Source: Endomychus coccineus
Lineage: Eukaryota > Arthropoda > Insecta > Coleoptera > Endomychidae
Assembly (NCBI GenBank): GCA_958510875.1
Contig: OY294067.1
Span: 153,479,962 to 153,543,961, forward strand
Direction of reading: 5' to 3'
DNA length: 64,000 nt
Below, one piece after another: positions 43,560 to 55,250 of the stretch; position 1 is the stretch's first letter, and each line of letters opens with the position of its first letter. A program made the position numbers and the translations under genes. Under the pieces are notes generated by a model. It was not told the DNA's origin. It ran no database searches and worked only from the letters and a program-made list of their open reading frames with translations.

Positions 43560-45059
43560 TTGAAATAACTTCGTATTTTCGTATTTTAGATTATGGGATC
43601 TTGAAGCAAGGCAGGTATTCATTTGTCTAAAAATTGTTTGTCAGTCAAAAACTTAGAATAATCATTGTTCAGTGAATATTGTAATTGAACTGTAGAATTC
43701 ATAAATTTTTCAATGGAATAAAAAATTTATTCAACGTGTGGAAAAATGTTATTACCTACTAACCAGCGATCATTGTTCATTTGTCGATGATGAATATGAA
43801 TGAACATTTATCGATGGATCACAGTTTTTAGTTTGCATAATAATCTACGATTCCGAAGATTCAGTCAAATATTCAGCAATTAAAACAATTTTTCAGAGAT
43901 ATTCCAATTCTATTGCAATTTTAATCAACTAGAGTGATAACTAGACTGAGTTCTAAATAAAATCGCAGCACTGTTCGATAACCTCTCAAGCAATGGCATT
44001 TATTGACATACCGCAATTCAACGCAATTATGTAAATCTACACTGCAAGCGAACCCTCCATCAATGCTGACATGTTCTAATCATTTTACTTACAGCACCAG
44101 AAATCAGTTTGAGCTGTTTTTTCATGAAATTTTTCATTATTTTGTATGTACACACTGAATGTTTCGCCCAAAAAATGAAATAATAGTAGAGTCGTGTAAC
44201 GAGCACCATATTTGATATGTTCGGGTATGACGTATTGTGTTGTTAGAGATACATGCACACTTCGAGCTTAAGAGATCAATTGTGTCCCCTTTTGCCGCTG
44301 AACCGTTTAGGGTGTCCCATCGATTGAAGCATGTCCTATGATCCTATGACTGTTAGCGAGTTCAGGATATCGAACAGGTTCCGATTATGTAAGTCTTCCT
44401 CTTCTATTTGGTGCATCCCAGGTGCCGTGCCCTTAGGTCATTTTCTTCACAGAATCTGCACTGATCCTCCTCTATTAATCCGAGCTTCTAGAATTTCCGT
44501 TAGTATCCTGAGTTTTTTCTCATATATTGACAGATAATAGATCTCCTCTATTGTAGTTTCCCAGAAATATCTTCGCTTGACTCAATTCTTGTAGTTTCAT
44601 ATAGTATTCGGAATCTACCATCTAATCATGTACGAAATTTCATTTCGAAAGTTTTTCTCGAATATTTTGCGTTTAGTACTCATGAAGTGCCATATCATTA
44701 CGATCGACATATAGGTGCTACAAATTTTGAGTTCGCCACTGATTCAATTCATTCGTTACCCAATTCATGTCCCCTTGAGTATTTGCAATATTCTTCTTTC
44801 AAGTTCTTTGACAAAAAGTTCAAGTTATCTGACAAAATTCAGTCTTATACTCATTTCTTTCAATTCCATTACTATAGGAAAACATTGACAAAATACTCCT
44901 CCACTCCAGGTGGTATCTCCTATTGAAATTATACACTATAGGAATATTGAAATTTGATTCACTGAGGGAAAAGTTTTTGAAAATGTCCATTCACTTGAAT
45001 GCAAACACAAACAATTGGGCACGATTATCCCGTAATTGATTCGCAAAATGGCTTATATT
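43560..45059. other. no supported gene
   Basis: AT-rich. A frame at 44687-44926 (DRHIGATNFEFATDSIH) has no splice or family support. Confidence 0.35.
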
Positions 45060-45225
45060 ATGATCCCCTAACTGGTCCCTTGTCTCAATTTATACTTCAT
45101 ACACTCGGTCTTTTGAATAACCCAATCATAAAAATTGAGCGGTGTAGGATCTGACGATCGTGGTGGTCAAGGTACAGCCCCTCCTCTACCAATCCAACTT
45201 TCTGGTTAAGGATCATCCATTCACC
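45060..45225 (-). pseudogene. Tc1/IS630-like transposase C-terminal remnant
   Basis: On the minus strand, SWIGRGGAVP is followed after a stop by PPRSSDPTPLNFYDWVIQKT. This is the block around the third catalytic residue of IS630/Tc1-type transposases (usual form WPPRSPDLNPLDF.LWG). Only about 50 codons remain, with a stop in place of the conserved Trp. Confidence 0.6.
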
Positions 45226-45774
45226 TACGAACTAGAACTGTAAAATATGCTGGAGCTCAGTCTGATCGGATCCAGCTACTTTCTCTGATTTGCAGTGGAA
45301 AGTTTTCCGTTAATTAACAGGAAGTTGACATTCAAATTTTCATCAGATTTATCAAGCGTTAGTGATTAACCATAGTCGAATTAGGTAAATAATTTTTTTT
45401 TTTTAATTATACTTTATGGTGCACCTGATTGTTCAAAGCGTCAAGTACAATCTGATGAAATAACAGTTGAGGAATGTATCGATGTTTCGGAAGGTTCCAG
45501 ATACAACTATTTTTGCACATAAGTGAATCGTCCGTACAGTTGTCTTCATTGGTACCAACTAGTGATGGATTAACGGAGCACGTTGAACGAGTGAATCTGA
45601 AAGTAAAATATTGAATACACAGAGAGAAATTATGTGACGTGGTGATGAAACAGGCGATGATGAGAAGATGCTTCTGAAAATATGAATATCCATTTTCGTT
45701 CCGAAAATGAACGTATGTTCTCACCTTTGAAGTGGTGGTGGAACTAGATAGACTTATATTGTTACTCATTAAAG

Positions 45775-45977
45775 TAAAACCATGTCCATATGAAAACTTC
45801 CTCAGAAACTGTTTTGCTCAAAATACAAATTGTGAATGCAGAGGAAGTGGTTTGGATTGCTACGCTAACTGTTACTACAAATACTGTACCAATGCATCCG
45901 AACCTGTACTTTTGCGTGAGCAGGATATTGAAGAGTTGGTAGCTGAATACACAGTTAATCATAACGAATTACAATAA
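45775..45977 (+). CDS. possible terminal exon, cysteine-rich CXC-like
   Basis: After an acceptor-like CATTAAAG the frame reads KPCPYENFLRNCFAQNTNCE, then CRGSGLDCYANCYYKYCTNA, then VLLREQDIEELVAEYTVNHN and a stop at 45975-45977. The series C-x-C-x6-C-x3-C-x4-C-x-N resembles CXC zinc domains, for example that of MSL2-like proteins, but the spacing is not exact. Plus-strand codons just upstream (about 45510-45605: SSVQLSSLVPTSDGLTEHVE before GTAAAA) may be the preceding exon. Real gene or recent pseudogene cannot be told apart. Confidence 0.45.
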
Positions 45978-45988
45978 TTGTACATGCA

Positions 45989-48900
45989 TTTTTTTTTCAT
46001 TTGTTTATTAGTCTTATCAACCTTAAAGGTTATTAAAGACGGAAAGAAAGATAAAATAACAATGAAGTAAATCAACAGAGTTCACAAATAAATAGAAACT
46101 AAATGTCATTGTTGATTTTGATGTCTGTGAGGAATGCTGTAAGTTTTCCCATGTCACATTCTGCGTTCAGCATTGTTTTGATTGATTGTGGGATCTGATG
46201 TTTGCGTCGCTCGGTGTTATATTTTGGACATTCTTGTAAGATATGTATGACGGATAATTGGGCATGGCATACTTCGCATTTCGGTGGATCGCTATTGGTT
46301 ATGAGATATCTATGGGTGATTTGGGTATGATCAATTCTCAATCTGGTGAGGATGACCTGATCCTTTCTCTTATTGGGATATGATTGCCAAGGGGTGACGT
46401 GTTCCTTTACTCTGAAAAGTTTGGAGTTGGTGTTATTCCACTGGGATTGCCATTTATTTAGTATGGATTTCTTGATAGTCCGTTTGAAGTCCGTATGTAC
46501 AATTTGCTCAATCATAGGAAGCGATTCGTCACGGATTGCACTCTTAGCTAATTTGTCTACAGCTTCATTACCTTCAATGCCAATGTGGGATGGAACCCAT
46601 ATAAATTTGTTGTTTTTTTGCATGAGTTGTAAACCATGTAATTCGTTCTTAATCAAGATTAAAATTGGGTTTTTCGGAGATAGCTGGGAGGTACTATCAA
46701 TTGCACTAAGGGAGTCCGATATAATGATGATTTTTCGTTGGTCAGTGTTCTTTGAGTACTCTAATGCCTTGAGAATAGCAAGAAGTTCGCCGTTGTATGA
46801 ACTGCTGGTAATATTGAGCTTGAAAGTCATTTCATCATCTGGGGTTACGAAGGCTGATGCTGTGCCGTCTTCAGTTTTGGACGCGTCTGTGTATATCTGA
46901 TAATAGTCTTCATATTTTTCAATCATTTCGTGGAATTTTTGAATAATTATATGGGAGTTGGTTTCGTTCTTGATGTATTGAGTTAGGGTATGGTGGATAT
47001 CAGGAAGTTTGACAGTCCAAGGAGGAGGAGAGAGGATGTTGATTGGAAATGTTTTGGGAATAGTTAGTTCGTATTCAGAGAGGTACTGGTTGATTCTTTC
47101 ATAGAAGGGAAGGTCTGTTCTTGGTTTTGAAGTATATATCGTTTGGAAACGATCAGAAAATATGTTGTGTCCAGTGGGGTTGAGAGGATTAGATGATGCT
47201 GCTGTTGCATAGGATAGGCTGAGATATTTCCTTCTCTCATTTAAGGACGGTTCTCCTGTTTCACAGTATATACTAGCAGTCGGACTTGTACGAAAAGCTC
47301 CTGTTGCGATCCTTAGTGCTGTGTTGTGAATTATATCGAGGCTCCTCAGATGTGATTTTTTTGTGGACGAGTACACTATAGAGCCGTAATCCAACTTCGA
47401 TCTGATTAGAGATCAATATAAGACTGTTATAGTCGGCTCCCCAGTTTCTATTTGCTAGTGTTCTCATTAGATTCAAACCATTTTGACAGGAATTTTTTAG
47501 GTTATCGATGTGGGCTTTCCAGTTTAGTTTTTTATCAAAAATCATTCCTAGAAATCTAATATTGTTGACATAATCCAGCGGGCGGTCGTTTAAAGTCAAT
47601 TGAGGTGTTTCGTAGTGGTGTTTTTTGAAGAACATTATACATTTGGTTTTTTCGCAGGAAAACTGGAGGCCACTGGTTTCGGTCCACCTTATAAGGTTAT
47701 TGATCGCTCTTTGTAAGTTGTTTCGCATCGAACAGATGTTTTTACCTCTAGTAAAAATGATGAGATCGTCGGCATAGAGTCTTGCTTTCACTGGAAATTT
47801 GACATTTTCGAGAATATTGTTTATAGCTACTAGAAAAAGAGTAGCGCTAAGGATAGACCCTTGTGCCGTTTTTTGTGTTCTTCGAGATGAAACAGTGCTG
47901 TTAATACGAACGCGGAAATAACGTTCTCTGAGGAAGTTTTCGATAAATTTTAGCATGTTGCCCGTAATCCACGTGTGTAGTGTTTTGAGAATTCCATATC
48001 GCCATGCAGTGTCGTAAGCTCGAGTTATATCGAAGAATACAGCAATACAATCCTGTTTGTTGGCAAAGCATTCGTAAATTTCAGATTCTAAATCAACCAA
48101 GTTGTCAGCGGTAGTTCTATTCTTTCTAAAACCACTTTGTTCAGATATCAGTAGATTTTTGGTTTCCAGGAACCACATAAGCCTTCTGTTTGAGATTTTC
48201 TCAAGGATTTTACATAGTACACACGTGAGGGAAATGGGTCTGTAAGATTCTGGGTCTGTCCTTGGTTTGTTCTGTTTCAGGATAGGTATTATTATTGCTT
48301 CAGACCATATTTGAGGGAAAACATTGTTCTTCCAGATTTGATTAAAGATATCTAGAAGGTAATTTGTTGCATTCCGAGGTAATTTCTGTAAAAATATTAG
48401 AGGTATATTGTCAGGACCAGGACTCGAGTTCTTCCTCCCTTTCAGTGCTTCTTCAAGTTCTTCAATGATTATGGGTACGTTGAGTGGGTTATCGGCATCT
48501 GCTTCGTAATCTATTGGTAATGTTTCAGCAATAATCGTTGTTGATTTGAATGGCTCTACATAGTTCGTGTCACTCGATCTTTGTTCGTAAGTTTCTGCAG
48601 GGACTTCTATGATTTCTTCATTCGATGTTACGACGCGATCATTTTTCTTTAGAAATTTTATTTTATTGTGAGACCTAATTCCTGAGACTTTCTTCACATT
48701 TTTCCATACCGATGATGCGGGAGTGGAGCTGTTGATGTTTGTTGAGAATACCTTCCAGCTATCTTTTTTACTCTTCCGCATTACGTATCTTGTTCTGGCT
48801 CTTTGTTTCTTGAAATTAAGGAGGTTTTCTGTATTCTTTTGTCTTTTGAATTTGTTGAAAGATTTTTCACTGGCACGTAATGCATTCTCACAATCTTCAT

Positions 48901-49440
48901 TCCACCAGGGTACGGGCTTGCGGTGTTGAATGTACTTTGTTTTCCTCACATGGGTTCCGGCTGTCTCGATGATTATTCCAGAGAAAATTTGAATCAGCTT
49001 ATCAATTTCTGAATTCTGTTGGACGTCACTAAGGTCATCAATTCTTTTTTCAATGGTAGTTGCAAATTCCGGCCAATTTGCGTTTTTGATATTCCACCTC
49101 AGATATATAGGAGATTCGCTCTTTACTTCATTGTTTTCATTGTATATACTTATTGGATGGTGATCGCTTCCATATAGTTGAGGTATCACATCCCATCTCA
49201 CTATTGGGGATAGGGTTGGATCACAGAGTGAAAGATCGATGGCAGAATAATCTCCAGTAAAAGTGTCGAAACGAGTATTCGTTCCATCATTAAGGAGGTT
49301 GAGGTTCAGTTGATTTATAGTAGTTTCTATTTTCCGTCCCCTTGAATTAGTACCTTTCGATCCCCAACTCGTATTGTGTCCGTTGAAGTCGCCCACGATT
49401 ATTCTTGGCGATGGAATTTGTTCTATTAGGTGTTTGTGGT
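45989..49440 (-). mobile_element. I-clade LINE (APE, RT, RNase H), 5' truncated
   Basis: The minus-strand element ends in an A9 tail (plus-strand T run 45989-45998). It carries the C-terminal part of an APE endonuclease, a complete RT and an RNase H domain, which together mark the I group. Coding homology stops at about 49440, inside the endonuclease, where unrelated AT-rich DNA begins. I could not find a target duplication. Confidence 0.85.
46099..49440 (-). pseudogene. I-clade pol: APE (partial), RT, RNase H, CCHC (one frameshift)
   Basis: From 49440 downward: APE end with VGDFNGHNTSWGS, SAIDLSLCDP and GSDHHPISIY; RT with SSPGPDNIPLIFLQ, SYRPISLTCVLCKILEK, SGFRKNRTTADN, DITRAYDTAW, TAQGSILSATLFLVAINNIL and the catalytic YADDLIIF; then, after a one-base shift near 47395, the segment LDIIHNTALRIATGAFRTSP; RNase H with YTDASKTEDGTASAF, SYNGELLAILKALEY, IIISDSLSAI and WVPSHIGIEGNEAVDKLAK; and a C-terminal CX2CX7HX4C-type knuckle (CEVCHAQLSVIHILQEC). 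About 1,100 codons with a single visible lesion, so a fairly young copy. Confidence 0.87.
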
Positions 49441-51264
49441 GAATTTTGTTATATTCAAAAAGATTATACTGAAAAATTTGGAAAATTATTTAATCTCCCT
49501 AATTTAAAACAAAATTTTGATGAAAACAAAATAATTTTTAATTTCAAGCAGGACGATGTTTATTGAACCAACTTTTGGCGGATATAGACTATGCAATATG
49601 TACCAAGACGAGTGCAAATTTTTTTGTTTAATTCATTTGTCGTTTTCATAGGAGATGAATTTATTTAAACGCCTTTATTGATTTTGGAGAGTACATCAGT
49701 GGCGGCTTCTCCGGGTAGGCAGGAGAGGCAGTTTCTCACCATACAAATCAATCTCAGGAATAGAATAACATTAAAGTATTGTAATCCAAAAGATTCAAAT
49801 ATTCCATTAAAAAGTGTATATTCATCATGTATTCGGCTAGGAGGTAAAAATATTTAGTACAATCAAACGCCTAGCTAGCATCATCACGAACCTATGGAGT
49901 TCAAATTCAGCACTCTAAATGCAGTTTCGAATGATATTTCTACCTTGAACCGAGCGTCTAATCATATTTCATGGGACGTATTTGCTTATAATAACATATG
50001 TTCACGTCATAATTCGATTACAATGACCTGAACAGAGACAAGAAATCATCCCACAGGTACTTTCCATGCAATAAGTAGTGAGTGAGTTGAGAAAAGATTG
50101 TAGTAGCTTACAAAAACGGCGTAAATTAGTTGAAAGTTGAGATAGAGATCTCACCTACTAAGGGTGTTTTGTGTTAATGGTACAATAATAATTAATGTAA
50201 TATACATTTAATTAGTGAAGCAAAGTTAAAGTAATAACTCAAAGTGATTGGTGTCAAGTAGCCGAAAATGATGTGAAGAAACAAGTAATGTGAGAGATTG
50301 AAATGACGTAGTTAACCTTTTTATAAACGAATGTTGCTTTAATAATCGTTCTGGAGGCAACATTCAAATTAATCTACAAACAAAGTTAAGTAGTATTTTC
50401 GGTTATGATGAAATTAATATTGTTTTCAGATATAGTTAAAGGGAACATTTTTCGATCAAATATGCTAATAGGTTAAATATTGATGAGTCTGAGAAAAAAC
50501 GTCGGAGGCTTGCGCTAGATAGTTTTTAAAATCTTAGATACCGTAGAAATGAGTCAAAAAAATTAAATGGTGCATGCTATGCACGTGAAGTAGGCAGGGG
50601 TTAATTTCGGAGTTATTAACAATTTTTCTGAATTGTAGTAAGATTTTCACCATAAAATTTGGCATGTCTTCGAATAGTTCAGTAGTACAATGGTAAAAAT
50701 TTTATATACATGTTGTTTGTCAGTTTAACAGATATAATTTATGCCTATTGGAGCCATATCTCCCGAAAACGTATACACATTTACCTCCTGAGTATAATTT
50801 TCAAATTCTATATCTTAATAGGGAGTTTCCTCTAAGTCTAATAATATCACCTGAACACATAAAAGAACATAATATATTATCTCCATACGGAAATTCTACG
50901 TGAGTAGGTTATTTGTAATTTTATTTTTGGATGCAATGTCGGAGGATGCTTGAGCAGGGATGTTAAGCTATAGAACCAATGATGATTTTCCAATATAGCA
51001 TGAATAATTGGAGATCGAAATTAGAGATATAATGAATTTAGAATCAACTTCATAAAAGTGGTATCAAAAAGATTTTGTCAAAATTAAGTTTAATAATAAA
51101 TAGTAAAGTATAAATATCCATGTTAATTTTTTCATTTAAAAATAAATGTTTTATGTTCATGAAACTTTTACTTTCAATTGATAACTTTCATGAAACAATT
51201 TTTCTAACATTTTCGAAAGCAGTGAACCCGACCGAAAATTGTTCTCTAGATTATTTGCAAGATG
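49441..51264. other. no gene seen
   Basis: AT-rich, without frames above 60 codons or recognised repeats. Confidence 0.4.
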
Positions 51265-51640
51265 AAGAAAAAAAGGTACATTAAAAGAAGGGGTTATCAA
51301 CAATGCGAACTATTTCGCGAGAAGAATAGGTATTAAATTTGGTAGAAGATGATCCAATAACGAGTATCCAACGAATTTACACAAAAGTAAGGCTATGTAA
51401 GAGTGCAGTTCCACTATTCTTCATGAACGACAATTGTTCCCATACCATTACACACCAGTGCTAATTTTTTCGATCAAAGACTTTTTACCAAGAACAATTT
51501 TTTGCCAATTCATCTTTATTCACTGATGAGGAGACGGTTCACCGGTAAGGGCATGTTTAATTTAAAAAATGGTCATTTGTGGGCCGAAGGAAATCCAAAT
51601 GAAAGCACTGTACGACACTTTCAGCATCAGTCTAAAGCGT
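51265..51640 (+). pseudogene. Tc1/IS630-like transposase N-terminal and first catalytic region, remnant
   Basis: Pieces in several frames: NLVEDDPITSIQRIYTKV (HTH region), then LFTDEETVHR, GMFNLKNGHLWAEGNPNEST and HFQHQSK. The TDE and H.WA.ENP blocks are typical of the same IS630-type family as the remnant at 45060-45225, though the two need not be parts of one copy. Confidence 0.55.
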
Positions 51641-51644
51641 ACCT

Positions 51645-52865
51645 TACACGGTCAATATTATTGAAGCAACATCGATATTGATCAATATATGCAACGTGTA
51701 AGGAGTATATTGAAACAATAATATTTATGGCAATAATATTGAAGAAAATAAAATCAGTTCGATTTTTATTGAAAGCCCGTAAATATATCGAGGCGGCGTC
51801 AATATTATTGACACATGTGCGGAGTATATTGCCATATTGTGCAATAAAACGTTAGTCATGCTCAAGACGCGGTAGGAGTTGTTTCTATTTCTTGTACTAT
51901 TAGGACTATTAGGAGTGTTTTATTTATTTAAGAGTTGTTTGTCTGTCTTTTTCCTAAATTCAAGTACCGAAAACCAAATAATTTATTATTTGTGTTGAGG
52001 AATTGATCCGATCCTTGAAGAACTCGAATATTATTAGCGATCACGTAAATTACCATGATTCGAAACAAATCCACCACCTGTGTCGACCGTGCGACAGATA
52101 CTAAAGAACTATTAACTTATTTCGGCTGGTTTCTTATTGCGGGTCAACGTCCAAACGTACACTACTTGGTGTCAAAGTTTTTTTTAGACCATCTGTTCGA
52201 TGTAAACAACTGTATTACGCGAATAGATATCCTGATTTGAATGCGAATTATCCCGACTAGTAAAGCAATTTTATGAAATTGTTGTTTATTTAGAGTAGGT
52301 GTGAATATTTATTTTCTTTTGCACATATATTTTCGATAATCCATCATTTCCTTTAATAAACTGTATATATATAAACATCTGTGTTTTACTGGTGAGGAAT
52401 CAATCAATTCGTATCTGTCAGATTTCATTCAACGGGAAATATACGACCCTGGATCACTTCATCCCGGTGGTGATAACTTTCTACTTTTCCGTGTAACTAG
52501 AAAACATATCTTTTCCCGAGAAAGGCGGTCACACTGCAAGTCGATCCGCCTTTCTCATAATGGTATCCTGGTTTATTATAAATGTCGAAACCAATGCAAC
52601 TAGGTGTTGAAACATTTCATCCATTCTTAAAAAATTCTTGTAGTCATCTGGATCACTGTTGAGTCCTCGAAGCAATTCCCCATATCCATGACTCGTACAT
52701 CTATTTAGCCAGCTTTTTGTCCACACTGTTCTTTGCCTCCCTATTTTCCTCTTCTTGAGGACCAAAGCAGACGTGATTAGAACCGGTAGATACATCCTCC
52801 CTGACTGCACAATTGAAACTGACCTTTATTGATTAATATTATTGGATCGTGTGAGGGCTACCTTT
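51645..52865 (-). mobile_element. PIF/Harbinger-like fragment with possible terminal repeats
   Basis: The left edge GTACCTTACACGGTCAATATT and, inverted, the right edge GTAGCCCTCACACGATCCAAT are similar and could be decayed terminal repeats around the transposase exon at 52529-52810. The left 200 bp is full of CAATATTATTG-type inverted motifs. No 3-bp target duplication could be fixed. Confidence 0.4.
52529..52810 (-). pseudogene. Harbinger-type transposase, N-terminal part
   Basis: KRKIGRQRTVWTKSWLNRCT, GELLRGLNSDPDDYKNFLRM and TFIINQDTIMRKADRLAV match the N-terminal region of HARBI1-like transposases (form: W.+.WL.RR...G.....L..EL...D...F..FLRM...F..LL..V...I.+.DT.MR+.I....RLA). The frame stops there; the catalytic DDE part is not found. 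Confidence 0.75.
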
Positions 52866-52921
52866 TTTTTACCGGGCTACTTGAAGAAATTCCTTTAAAC
52901 ATTAGAGCTCACAAGTGGTTT

Positions 52922-53112
52922 TCAACTTTTTGCATGATGGTTCCCCTGTTCATTATCCTCTAATAGTAAGAAAACATTCAGATAACACATTTCCTCATCG
53001 ATGGATTTGAAGAAGAAGTGACCACCCGTGTCCGGATCTCTATATACGCTTGATTTTTCTTCTGAGGTTATATTAAGACCATGGTTTATAGTGCTGCCTT
53101 TATCAATAGAGT
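52922..53112 (-). CDS. possible terminal exon of unknown gene
   Basis: A strong minus-strand acceptor (TTTCTTTGCCACAG, ending at about 53113) is followed by FNSIDKGSTINHGLNITSEE, KSSVYRDPDTGGHFFFKSID and EEMCYLNVFLLLEDNEQGNH to a stop at 52922. No family recognised. It could be host or transposon-derived. Confidence 0.35.
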
Positions 53113-53402
53113 TGAACTGTGGCAAAGAAAGTTCCTACTGCAAATGCTATAAGAAACCTGTTTTCACTGTTCGGAGAAATTTCTTAAAAATATGTCGAAC
53201 AAGTCTTTAGTCAAATAGGGGGGGGGAGCATTTCGAAAATATTCCAAAACGTAAGATATGTTTTTCTCAGTTCTTTTTGGTATACTATTGTATGAGTTAT
53301 TTATCTATGTTGGACAAAAAATGTGTTAATATTTTCATTTTAGTTTTCTTAATTGTTTGATATGTTTTACAGCTGTAATACGTGAAATATCATACGTAAA
53401 CA

Positions 53403-53503
<101 letters not shown>

Positions 53504-53727
53504 TAAAATATTTTAATGTTCGTTGATGTTATTTGATTATTAAAAAAATATGTTTCTATAATACAAATTGAAAATTAATGAAATTACGTTATTCACAAAC
53601 CTCAGTTTCCTGCCGACTTATGACGCGGTTTTTTTTTAAAACGGTGCCTCTCAGGGATATTCAACTATACCTTTTATGCTGAAAAATCATTGAAATTTTG
53701 AAAAAATTTATTTATTCCAGTTTCACG

Positions 53728-53787
53728 CAGTGGCGTAACATTTATTTTTTACAAAAGGGTCTCGAAAATATACTTTCAACGCCACTG
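53728..53787. repeat. short inverted repeat CAGTGGCGT/ACGCCACTG
   Basis: Perfect 9-base arms at 53728-53736 and 53779-53787 with a 42-base AT-rich loop. The surrounding 53500-54131 has no gene. Confidence 0.6.
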
Positions 53788-54131
53788 GTTTTTTGTATTG
53801 ACGTGAAATCGCAGCGAATGATGTAGGTGCCAATTAAAACATTCCTTAACATTTCTCCGATATATGTCTGAAATTGTTTTAATTTTTGAAATTTCAACTC
53901 TGTATTTCGAAAACTGAGCGTTTATGAGGAACATTGTATATAACTTTTCCATATTAATTCTCGTCGTAGAATCTAGTGATAAAAGTTGGCCCATTCATTA
54001 ACGGACACCCTCTCTATGATTATGATATGTACTAAATATTTGGAAGCTTTCTTCTCGGAAGTAATAAAATTGATTTGAGCATAGGATAATGTATTGAAAA
54101 CTTACTCTACATAAATTAATTTGTGTTTCAG

Positions 54132-54254
54132 TTGAAGATTTTGAGAAGACGTCAAACTTATGGACAGAAAGCTAGTTATAGAAATAAAATCTTATTGCAA
54201 GAAGCCGAAGTTCTTCGTAATTTGAGAACGAAATTCAAGCAAGAATCAAAGTAG
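54132..54254 (+). CDS. possible terminal exon of unknown gene
   Basis: The acceptor TTTGTGTTTCAG ends at 54131. The frame LKILRRRQTYGQKASYRNKI then LLQEAEVLRNLRTKFKQESK ends at TAG 54252-54254. It is basic and helical, a likely coiled coil, and is not part of any repeat visible here. The upstream exon was not found. Confidence 0.4.
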   Translation: MKILRRRQTYGQKASYRNKILLQEAEVLRNLRTKFKQESK

Positions 54255-54836
54255 CATTGCCCTAGAGGAAAATTATTTTTTAAGTTATAATTTCAGTCCT
54301 ATGTTTGTCATATCTACTCACCATCAATTTCATTTAAAATGTTTTGTAGTACTCACTGCCTCAAATAGTAGCAACTATGCATTGTTCTTATATTATATCA
54401 TATTTATTCCTTCGCACTCATTATGTGGTTACTTTATTTTTCTTTGAAATGAATTATACCTATTGCTTTTATATCAACTGAAGTCTGTCGATTAGGGAAA
54501 AATTAACGGAATTTGAGTGGAGACTTCGTTATCAATTTAATTGAAATAACACTTTGGCCAATGTGGACATTGAGGATATTTATTTTGTTCACAATGAGAA
54601 ACTGACTTATATCTCAATAATACTAAATTTCATATGTATAATTGATTCTGCTAACCACATAATTGGCCATATGTTCATTGACATTTTCTCATGATGCTCT
54701 ATTGCACACTACCAATGCAATATTTTCTGCAATTTTAGTTGGATTTTATACACAAGTCGACAACAGATACATTTCATTCATCAAAGCCATTTTTTTCCAA
54801 ATTACGTGGAAACACTAATTACCATAGCAATTTTTG
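54255..54836. other. no gene seen
   Basis: AT-rich spacer between the possible exon and the tRNA-derived repeat. Confidence 0.4.
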
Positions 54837-55250
54837 ATAAAAATGCGTTAAGATTTATAAAGTTAAATTTTCTGAATTTTGAAGATAACTTAGATAATTT
54901 GACAAAGGATTATCAAGATGATAAACGTAAAACATTGAACCACAAGCGGGATTCGAACCCACATTCTTGGATGTCTAGTCCAGTGTGTTTACCAATTACA
55001 CCACTTTGTGATGTCTAAGTCTTATATTTTTGTAGATATAAACCTCTGAAAGGATGGTAGATCTTTGATAAACGCAATGATATTCGATGCTCCGCTGTAG
55101 ATCAACTATTCGCGCACATTCATCTATAGCTCAATCGTTTTGAATTGAGTATAGGTATGAGTATTACTATGATTGGTAATTACTCTGACATTACTCATTC
55201 TATGACAGCATCTTGGTTCTTATATATCTCAATAGAACTGACAGGAATGT
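54837..55250 (-). repeat. tRNA-derived repeat, left part of a copy split by the gypsy element
   Basis: On the minus strand a tRNA-like stretch (about 55013-54937) shows an A box (GTGTAATTGGTAAACAC), an anticodon-like hairpin TGGA-CTAGACA-TCCA and a B box (GGGTTCGAATCCC). Its flanks (TAGATAATTTGACAAAGGATT; GTATGAGTATTACTATGATTG) recur at 62503-63177. It ends exactly at the ATGT duplicated by the LTR element. Confidence 0.75.
55247..55250. repeat. target-site duplication of the second Ty3 element (ATGT)
   Basis: ATGT before the 5' LTR is repeated at 62499-62502 after the 3' LTR. The related uninterrupted repeat has a single ATGT at this place (inverted, near 63052). Confidence 0.85.

Noticed and set aside
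44687..44926. 80-codon frame as a gene
   Set aside because: No splice signals, no repeat or family resemblance, and composition like the AT-rich background.
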